Assembly: GCA_021791135.1 (NCBI GenBank)
Contig: JAJYXD010000026.1
Span: 1-8,263 of the forward strand
DNA length: 8,263 nt
Direction of reading: 5' to 3'
Source of the DNA: a bacterium
Lineage (GTDB): Bacteria; Patescibacteriota; Minisyncoccia; UBA6257; GWB1-50-10
Each line of letters opens with the position of its first letter. Position 1 is the stretch's first letter. Position numbers and translations under genes: made by a program. Below, piece after piece: positions 3,900 through 8,263 of the stretch. The notes under the pieces are model-generated. The model was given only the letters and a program-made list of their open reading frames with translations, was not told where the DNA came from and ran no database searches.

Positions 3900-4023
3900 C
3901 CCCTCACGGCATACAATCTCCTCCCCGCACGGCATACCTACCGCTCGGGCGCTCCGGGCCGCTTGGCCAAGTCTTACCCTCGCGGTCGGTATTCCGTACG
4001 GGGACATCTCCCGAGTTGTCCCC
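3900..4023. repeat. Structured repeat region (three related 15-mers, long hairpin)
   Basis: This is part of the gene-poor stretch 3849-4079. CCCCTCACGGCATAC (3900-3914) recurs as CCCCGCACGGCATAC (3923-3937) and, inverted, as GTATTCCGTACGGGG (3989-4003). The last two extend to 22-nt arms, 3923-3944 and 3982-4003, that pair at 19 of 22 positions around a GC-rich loop containing the palindrome CTTGGCCAAG. A second hairpin, GGGGACA/TGTCCCC (4000-4006/4017-4023), overlaps it. The open frames across this stretch have no protein-like features. It could be a repeat family member, a structured RNA or an upstream control region. Confidence 0.6.
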
Positions 4024-4036
4024 AATATAAATATAA

Positions 4037-4070
4037 AGAAGCCCGGCTTCCTCGCGGAGGCCGGGCTTCT
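4037..4070 (-). terminator. Strong intrinsic terminator after the zinc-ribbon gene
   Basis: A 15-bp stem with one G-T pair (AGAAGCCCGGCTTCC / GGAGGCCGGGCTTCT) and loop TCGC. On the minus strand it starts 9 nt after the zinc-ribbon stop and is followed by TTTATATTTATATT. On the plus strand it is followed by CTTTTGCCTTTAT, so it may work in both directions. Confidence 0.85.
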
Positions 4071-4079
4071 CTTTTGCCT

Positions 4080-4259
4080 TTATCTTCGGAAGGAGCGAAC
4101 TCGTTCCTGATGGCACTGGCGGCACAAAAGCTTGTCCAAGCGGGACGGATCCGGCTCAAAGGGAAGTTCCGTTATCGGAGTTCCGCACTTCGCGCACTGC
4201 CAATCACCCTTGTACATCTGGCGTTGAAAGCCACCACCTCTATTTTCATCAAAACTCAT
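4080..4259 (-). CDS. Small CxxC...CxxC zinc-ribbon protein (59 aa)
   Basis: The frame ATG 4259 to TAA 4080-4082 codes MSFDENRGGGFQRQMYKGDW, QCAKCGTPITELPFEPDPSR, LDKLLCRQCHQERVRSFRR. Two knuckles, C22-x2-C25 and C46-x2-C49, are 20 residues apart, and the C-terminus is basic. This looks like the short zinc-ribbon proteins seen often in CPR and related to the CxxC-x17-CxxC type (TIGR04272), with slightly wider spacing. The GDWxCxxCGxxITELPFEPDP pattern is typical of them. They are thought to be nucleic-acid or ribosome-associated, but no function is proven. The gene follows dsbA after 105 nt without an obvious terminator between, and ends just before the strong hairpin at 4037-4070. Confidence 0.85.
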   Translation of the reverse strand: MSFDENRGGGFQRQMYKGDWQCAKCGTPITELPFEPDPSRLDKLLCRQCHQERVRSFRR

Positions 4260-4364
4260 GCTGGTCTTTTTCTCTTGTTTTTCGACTCTTTTTTCTACGT
4301 ACCTGAACCAGACACAACTTGGGTTTTACGCCTTCGCGTCGATTCGTAAGTATCCTGTAACGAA

Positions 4365-5129
4365 TTATTTTGACTTCTGGAGTGCGGCGTCGATAGCCGA
4401 CTTCACCTGCTCAAGCGGCATCGCGCCGTTAATTGTCGATTTTGATCCGTCCGGTGCAATCACCACCGAATACGGAGTACCCTGTGCACCCGAGTTCGCT
4501 GCATCACTCGACTGCGCATTGATGATGTCTTTTCCATAACCGCTCGAAAGACAGGTGTTAAACTCGTTCACGTTTATCCCCACCCGCTGAGCAATTTTCG
4601 GAAGTTCGGCTTCATCGAGTCCGTTATTGGAAGGGGTGATCTCGAATATCGCGTCGATATACTGCCAGTACTTGTCGTTTCCACCGAGCTTCGCGGCACA
4701 TTCCGCGGCCTGTGCTTCCTTGAGGGCTTTGGAATGCAACTGCGTAAGCGGGAAGTTTCTGAAAATCCACGCAACTTTTTCTTCGTAGAGCGACATCGCT
4801 GATCTCATCGTCTGATGAAACTGCTTGCAGAAAGGACATTCGAGATCTGAAAACTCAACGATCTTCACCGGCGCATTGGGATTGCCGAAAATATGATCGG
4901 CCGCAGACACCGGTTTCACGTTCGAGGGAGAACCCTGACCCTGCGGAGGCTGCTGCCCCTGTCCTTGTGCCTGTCCGTTATCTGCCGGAGGGGTAACGGC
5001 CGCCCCGGCTCCCTTCCCCGCATTATAAACAAGCGCCACTCCTATAATGAGGGCCGCAACTACGATGGCGACGGGGAGAATATAATCCTGATGACTTCTC
5101 GCGTGCTTCGTTCTTGTTTCTTCTTCCAT
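4365..5129 (-). CDS. Membrane-anchored DsbA-family thiol-disulfide oxidoreductase
   Basis: A 254-residue protein. A charged start is followed by one membrane helix (about 17-35), then a low-complexity Gln/Gly/Pro linker (about 45-70), which places the catalytic domain outside the membrane. The domain begins NPNAPVKIVEFSDLECPFC with redox pair C98-x2-C101 (CPFC), continues with the DsbA helical insertion (WIFRNFPLTQLHSKA, then a region containing C144 and C193), and has the cis-Pro loop GTPY (217-220). This is the DSBA/DsbG-like thioredoxin_4 form (PF13462) widespread in CPR and Gram-positives, which makes or isomerises disulfides in exported proteins. The extra cysteine pair C144/C193 may form a structural disulfide. 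No DsbB or VKOR partner lies in the window. ATG 5129 has a good promoter 21 bp upstream. Confidence 0.93.
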   Translation of the reverse strand: MEEETRTKHARSHQDYILPVAIVVAALIIGVALVYNAGKGAGAAVTPPADNGQAQGQGQQPPQGQGSPSNVKPVSAADHIFGNPNAPVKIVEFSDLECPFCKQFHQTMRSAMSLYEEKVAWIFRNFPLTQLHSKALKEAQAAECAAKLGGNDKYWQYIDAIFEITPSNNGLDEAELPKIAQRVGINVNEFNTCLSSGYGKDIINAQSSDAANSGAQGTPYSVVIAPDGSKSTINGAMPLEQVKSAIDAALQKSK

Positions 5130-5141
5130 ATAATTGAATAA

Positions 5142-5170
5142 TTGATAAAAGTGTAGTGTGCCGCTAGGAT
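5142..5170 (+). promoter_or_regulatory. Sigma-70-type promoter of the sugar-transferase gene
   Basis: TTGATA (5142-5147), a 17-bp spacer, and TAGGAT (5165-5170). The predicted start is about 5177, giving a leader of about 26 nt before ATG 5203. It shares its bases with the divergent dsbA promoter. Confidence 0.65.
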
Positions 5171-5178
5171 AAAGTCAA
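5150..5178 (-). promoter_or_regulatory. Sigma-70-type promoter of dsbA
   Basis: On the minus strand TTGACT (5178-5173), a 17-bp spacer, and TACACT (5155-5150). The predicted start is about 5143, giving a leader of about 14 nt before ATG 5129. Confidence 0.65.
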
Positions 5179-5202
5179 TACAACCCGGAATACGGATTCA
5201 TT

Positions 5203-6522
5203 ATGTCTCAACTTAAAAAAGTCGTACTTCTTCTCGGCGACATCGCCTTTTTCTACGTAGCGCTCTTCACGGCGCTTATAGTCCGTTATGGGGCCGATTA
5301 TAGGGAATATGCCCCCGAGCATCTCACTTCTTTCTCCTGCATACTCGTGATCTGGGTGATCCTCCTCGCCGCATCGAACCTGTACGACCTTCGCGTACTG
5401 AGGAACGATCTCCGCTTTTTCCGGACCTTTCTTGTCGCCGACGCGATTACCGTCGTATCCGCGCTCGTGCTTTTCTACGTACTGCCTTTCGGAATCGCAC
5501 CGAAAACGAATCTGGTGCTTTTTGCCGCATCGCTCACGGTGTGGGGACTTTTTTACCGGTGGGGCTTCAATACGATCGCCGCGCATAGCGCCCCCGAACG
5601 CGTATTTATTTTAGGGGAATCGAAAGAAATTACCGATCTCGTAAGCTACATCGAAGGAAACCCGCAGCTCGGATATCGCATCGCCGTATGGGAACGGAGA
5701 GCGCTCGGCGAAAGCGGGTGGCGCGGGCTCCCGGAACGCATCGTAGCGGAGCGCGCGACCGTACTTATCATTCCCGCGGATCTCAAAAAGGATTCTTTCG
5801 CGAACGATGTCATTTACTCCTGCATCCTTCGCGAGATACAGGTACGCGATGTTCCTTCCTTTTACGAAAATGTGATGGGATTCACGCCGCTCGCCGAACT
5901 CGGCGCCGGATGGTTCTTGGAGGAGCTCGTCGAAGCGCGACCGCTTTATAACACCCTAAAGACCTCGTTCGACATCCTCTTTGCACTTCTTCTGTTTTTT
6001 TTCCTTCTGCCCGTCATGGCGGTGATCTGGATTCTTATTCGGCTCGACTCGCACGGTCCCGCGATCTACAAGCAGGTCCGCGTAGGAAAGAACGGAAAAC
6101 ATTTCACGCTCTATAAATTCAGAACCATGCGTATCGACGCGGAGAAAGAAGGCGCGCAGTGGGCGCACGTAAACGACCCGCGGGCGACGAAGATCGGGGC
6201 GCTCCTTCGTATCTCGCACCTCGACGAATTTCCCCAACTCATCAATATTCTGAAAGGAGATATTTCTTTCGTGGGCCCCCGACCCGAGCGACCCGAGTTC
6301 GTCGAGATCCTGAAAAATCAAATCCCCTACTACGAGATCCGGCTCGTGGTAAAACCGGGGCTCACGGGATGGGCGCAGATCAACTATCGCGCGAACGTCA
6401 ATACGGAAGAGGCCTACCACAAACTCGAATACGACATCTTCTATATCAAACGCCGCGGATTCGTATTTGATATTCTGATTATTTTGAAAACGCTGAGAAC
6501 GATATTCGCGACACCAAAATAA
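5203..6522 (+). CDS. Polyprenyl-phosphate sugar-1-phosphate transferase (WcaJ/WbaP-type)
   Basis: A 439-residue initiating glycosyl-phosphotransferase that moves a sugar-1-phosphate from a nucleotide sugar to undecaprenyl phosphate, the first step of surface polysaccharide synthesis. The N-terminal half has four membrane helices (about 7-27, 42-60, 76-95, 103-121) and a Rossmann-like CoA_binding_3 region (about 132-225, ERVFILGESKEI). A further membrane helix (about 254-280) leads into the catalytic bacterial sugar transferase domain. That domain holds KFRTMR (305-310), the catalytic Asp-Glu pair D341-E342 in SHLDEFPQL, GDISFVGPRPERPEF (352-366), and PGLTGWAQINYR (385-396). Length and order match full-length PHPT enzymes. 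The sugar cannot be read from sequence. It heads a plus-strand set with the flippase after a 97-nt AT-rich gap. ATG 5203 fits the family start and the promoter upstream. Confidence 0.95.
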   Translation: MSQLKKVVLLLGDIAFFYVALFTALIVRYGADYREYAPEHLTSFSCILVIWVILLAASNLYDLRVLRNDLRFFRTFLVADAITVVSALVLFYVLPFGIAPKTNLVLFAASLTVWGLFYRWGFNTIAAHSAPERVFILGESKEITDLVSYIEGNPQLGYRIAVWERRALGESGWRGLPERIVAERATVLIIPADLKKDSFANDVIYSCILREIQVRDVPSFYENVMGFTPLAELGAGWFLEELVEARPLYNTLKTSFDILFALLLFFFLLPVMAVIWILIRLDSHGPAIYKQVRVGKNGKHFTLYKFRTMRIDAEKEGAQWAHVNDPRATKIGALLRISHLDEFPQLINILKGDISFVGPRPERPEFVEILKNQIPYYEIRLVVKPGLTGWAQINYRANVNTEEAYHKLEYDIFYIKRRGFVFDILIILKTLRTIFATPK

Positions 6523-6615
6523 TTTTAAATTTCAAGTTCTAAATTTTAATTTAATTTTTCAACTTTAAAATTTACTCACTCAATTGAAATTTGAAATTTA
6601 GAATTTAAAATTTGT
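6521..6615. repeat. AT-rich imperfect inverted repeat between the two polysaccharide genes
   Basis: The 97-nt gap (6523-6619) is almost only A/T. Its left part (from AATTTTAAATTTCAAG at 6521) and right part (ending AGAATTTAAAATTT) are imperfect inverted copies, with one 7-nt indel and a loop containing TTTCAACTTTAAAA and ACTCACTC. It may supply the flippase with an AT-rich promoter region, but no clear -35/-10 pair was found. Confidence 0.6.
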
Positions 6616-6619
6616 ATCT

Positions 6620-8104
6620 ATGATCAAGCGCATCAAATCCTTTCTCTTCGAAAATAAAAGCGAGAAGCAGACATTTTTGAAAAATACTTTCTGGCTTTCG
6701 GGAGGCACTATGGCAAGCAGGATCGTCCGCGCGTTCATGATTATCTACGCGGCGCGCATCTTGGGCACCGAGGGGTACGGGATTTTCTCTTATGCGCTGT
6801 CTCTCGCGGCATTCTTCACGATATTCTCCGACGTCGGCCTTTCGGGACTCCTTACGCGGGAACTGGTGAAGAAACCGGAGGAAACACAACGCTACATCGC
6901 AACGACGCTCCGCATCAAATTCGCATTCGTCATACTCGGCATCGCATTCACGCTTTTCGTGGCGCCGTGGTTTATCAAAGTCGATGCGGCGCGGCCGCTT
7001 CTCCCCGTTGTGGCGCTCCTCCTCGCGTTTGACAGCATGCGCATCTTCATTTTTGCGATCACTCGCTCAAAAAACAAGATGGAGATCGAATCTGGGCTAA
7101 GCGTTCTGACCGACATCTTTATTACCATCTTCGGATTCACCGCTCTCTTTCTTCTGCCGAACGCGCAATGGCTCGCGATCGCGTATACCGCGGGGAGCGG
7201 CCTCGGATTCTTCACCGCGTTTTTCGTTGTCCGCAAGTGGGCTGGAGATTTTTTCAGGGGATTCGACAGGTCGCTCGTGAAGCCGGTTCTTTCCTCCGCG
7301 TGGCCGTTCGCGGTTATGGGGCTCCTCGGAGGGTTTATGATAAACATCGACACGATTATCATCGGCTGGTTCAGGAGCGCAAGCGAGCTTGGACTCTACG
7401 GAGCGGTGCAACGCCCGATTCAGGTTTTTTACATGCTCCTGGGATTCATAAATACGAGTTTGTTTCCTCTCTTAAGTAAATTCGCGCACGAGGAAAAGAA
7501 CGAACGCACCAAAACGGTTCTCGAACGCGCAATAGCAGGCGCCCTCGCGATCGCACTGCCACTCACGATCGGGGGCATTATCGTCGGAACTCCCTTTATT
7601 AAACTTCTCTTCGGCACGCAATATCTCGAGGGAACCCTCACGTTTCAGTTGCTCCTTCTTACACTCATTCCGGTGTTCGCGGGCAGTATGATCGGGAATG
7701 CGGTTTTCGCGTATGACCGGCAAAAAATATTTCTTGCGAGCGTCGGCATGGGCGCGGCCACGAATATCATACTTGATCTCGCCTTGATTCCTTCGTACGG
7801 CATCGCGGGATCGGCGGTTGCGACCATCGTCGCACAAGTTATCTCGAATGGATACGTATACGTGAAATTCAAACGAATAATTCCTGTTTCGATCGTTCCT
7901 CTTCTCGGAAAAATCACGCTCGCGGCGCTCGGGATGGGAATCGCCGTGTTCGGTGTAAGTCGGGCGGGATGGACGGTAATCCCGGCGATTATTCTCGGTG
8001 TCATCGTATACGCGGCTCTTCTCTTCCTTCTGAAGGAACCGCTTCTTGAAGTGATAGGAATACGAAAACCCATTGAGAAATCTATCGAGGCCGGGCCTCG
8101 ATAG
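6620..8104 (+). CDS. Wzx-type polysaccharide flippase (MOP superfamily)
   Basis: A 494-residue integral membrane protein of about 12-14 helices, the usual size for the polysaccharide_synt/Wzx group (PF01943) of the MOP superfamily. The start FLKNTFWLSGGTMASRIVRA and YAARILGTEGYGIFSYALS (about residues 46-64) is the family N-terminus. The middle has FAVMGLLGGFMINIDTIIIGWF and the LYGAVQRPIQVFYMLLGFIN helix. Near residue 400 comes YGIAGSAVATIVAQVI, typical of the second half. It moves lipid-linked oligosaccharide units across the membrane and pairs with the sugar transferase upstream. No polymerase or other glycosyltransferase is in the window; they may lie elsewhere, since the next gene on the right runs the opposite way. 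The last codons (IEAGPR-stop) and the TAG itself are part of a perfect palindrome. Confidence 0.93.
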   Translation: MIKRIKSFLFENKSEKQTFLKNTFWLSGGTMASRIVRAFMIIYAARILGTEGYGIFSYALSLAAFFTIFSDVGLSGLLTRELVKKPEETQRYIATTLRIKFAFVILGIAFTLFVAPWFIKVDAARPLLPVVALLLAFDSMRIFIFAITRSKNKMEIESGLSVLTDIFITIFGFTALFLLPNAQWLAIAYTAGSGLGFFTAFFVVRKWAGDFFRGFDRSLVKPVLSSAWPFAVMGLLGGFMINIDTIIIGWFRSASELGLYGAVQRPIQVFYMLLGFINTSLFPLLSKFAHEEKNERTKTVLERAIAGALAIALPLTIGGIIVGTPFIKLLFGTQYLEGTLTFQLLLLTLIPVFAGSMIGNAVFAYDRQKIFLASVGMGAATNIILDLALIPSYGIAGSAVATIVAQVISNGYVYVKFKRIIPVSIVPLLGKITLAALGMGIAVFGVSRAGWTVIPAIILGVIVYAALLFLLKEPLLEVIGIRKPIEKSIEAGPR

Positions 8105-8107
8105 ATT
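8079..8107. repeat. 29-bp perfect palindrome covering the flippase stop codon
   Basis: Arms AATCTATCGAGGCC and GGCCTCGATAGATT meet around a central G (8093). The element codes the last residues of the flippase and its TAG (8102-8104). The hairpin is strong, but no T-run follows on the plus strand. It could be a 3'-end stabiliser, a weak terminator or an inserted palindrome. Confidence 0.8.
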
Positions 8108-8146
8108 GGAAATCTGTTTCTCCGTTCCGAAGATTTTAAAAACATA

Positions 8147-8174
8147 TGAGGACTGATTTATAAATCAGTCCTCA
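8147..8174 (-). terminator. 28-bp perfect palindrome between convergent genes, probable terminator
   Basis: TGAGGACTGATTTA and its exact complement form a self-complementary 28-mer 3 nt from the stop of the right-edge gene. On the minus strand it is followed by TATGTTTTTAAAA, as a terminator would be; on the plus strand by AAAATTATTT. Its CAGTCCTCAAAA end also occurs in the palindrome at 1241-1276, so it may belong to the same repeat family. Confidence 0.7.
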
Positions 8175-8177
8175 AAA

Positions 8178-8263
8178 TTATTTCTGCACCGCGCGATACG
8201 ATGCCCCATACGACATCACATAGGCGATGTATCCCCCCGAACCATTTCCTGTCGGGATAAGAA
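8178..8263 (-). CDS. C-terminal end of an unidentified minus-strand gene
   Basis: A frame enters from the right edge and ends at TAA 8178-8180. The visible 27 residues read LIPTGNGSGGYIAYVMSYGA then SYRAVQK. They are Gly/Ser/Tyr-rich, without a recognisable motif. The frame is convergent with the flippase, and a terminator-like palindrome lies 3 nt after its stop, which supports a real gene end. The family is not recognised. Confidence 0.5.
   Translation of the reverse strand, partial: LIPTGNGSGGYIAYVMSYGASYRAVQK

Noticed and set aside
3900..4023. tRNA, riboswitch or retron RNA
   Set aside because: No cloverleaf or known riboswitch core can be folded by eye, and no reverse transcriptase lies nearby. 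It is kept only as an unexplained repeat block.
3756..4025. Minus-strand open frame of 89 codons
   Set aside because: It runs through the repeat-hairpin block, the promoter and the GIY-YIG cassette end. Only its short IYTYILK piece is protein-like, and that belongs to the nuclease remnant.
3963..4349. Plus-strand open frame of 128 codons
   Set aside because: It crosses the terminator hairpin and is antisense to the zinc-ribbon gene, whose paired CxxC motifs are convincing.
4342..4364. Terminator after dsbA
   Set aside because: ATTCGT/ACGAAT gives only a 6-bp stem with a 12-nt loop and no T-run. Read-through to the zinc-ribbon gene is more likely.
5956..6420. Minus-strand open frame of 154 codons inside the sugar-transferase gene
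   Set aside because: It is an antisense shadow of the catalytic domain, with a charged and domain-free translation.

Overview
The window looks like a piece of a Patescibacteria (CPR, Parcubacteria-type) chromosome. This is inferred from gene content and style, since there is no rRNA or other phylogenetic marker. The signs are very small genes, several tiny zinc-ribbon proteins, a stand-alone PaaX/Cas2-fold regulator, a four-helix-bundle (23S-IVP type) protein, single-pass DsbA and cupredoxin proteins, weak Shine-Dalgarno signals with nearly leaderless promoters, and many palindromic repeats. TGA is used as a normal stop.

Layout. Positions 1-5129 are read almost entirely on the minus strand. 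From right to left they hold: a membrane-anchored DsbA-like thiol oxidoreductase and a 59-aa zinc ribbon, closed by a strong hairpin terminator (4037-4070); a structured repeat region; an extended -10 promoter (3864-3872); a deleted GIY-YIG nuclease gene bounded by 12-bp inverted repeats; then a compact set encoding an SPW-motif membrane protein, a YruB-like glutaredoxin, a 38-aa rubredoxin-like zinc ribbon and a thioredoxin-reductase-like flavoprotein. Further left are the PaaX/Cas2-like gene with a 36-bp palindrome on each side, a membrane-anchored cupredoxin, the four-helix-bundle gene between inverted repeats, and the start of an exported protein that runs off the left edge. Positions 5203-8104 are plus-strand: a polyprenyl-phosphate sugar-phosphotransferase and a Wzx-type flippase, the first and the export steps of a surface polysaccharide pathway. 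The tail of a minus-strand gene lies at the right edge.

How the genes work together (inference). DsbA, the glutaredoxin, the reductase and the small metal-binding proteins suggest thiol-disulfide and metal redox work at and inside the membrane. The divergent dsbA and sugar-transferase promoters overlap completely, so only one can be occupied at a time.

The most notable signal is a family of mobile-looking palindromes. A 72-bp element is inserted in frame in trxB, adding 24 residues, and its ends (CCCGTTAGARA / TYTCTAACGGG) match the inverted repeats around the broken GIY-YIG gene. The final codons of that GIY-YIG frame (Leu-Thr-Gly-stop) are themselves written in the repeat. This suggests that small GIY-YIG nuclease cassettes may be the autonomous partners of these palindromes, in the way that RAYT transposases are for REP elements.
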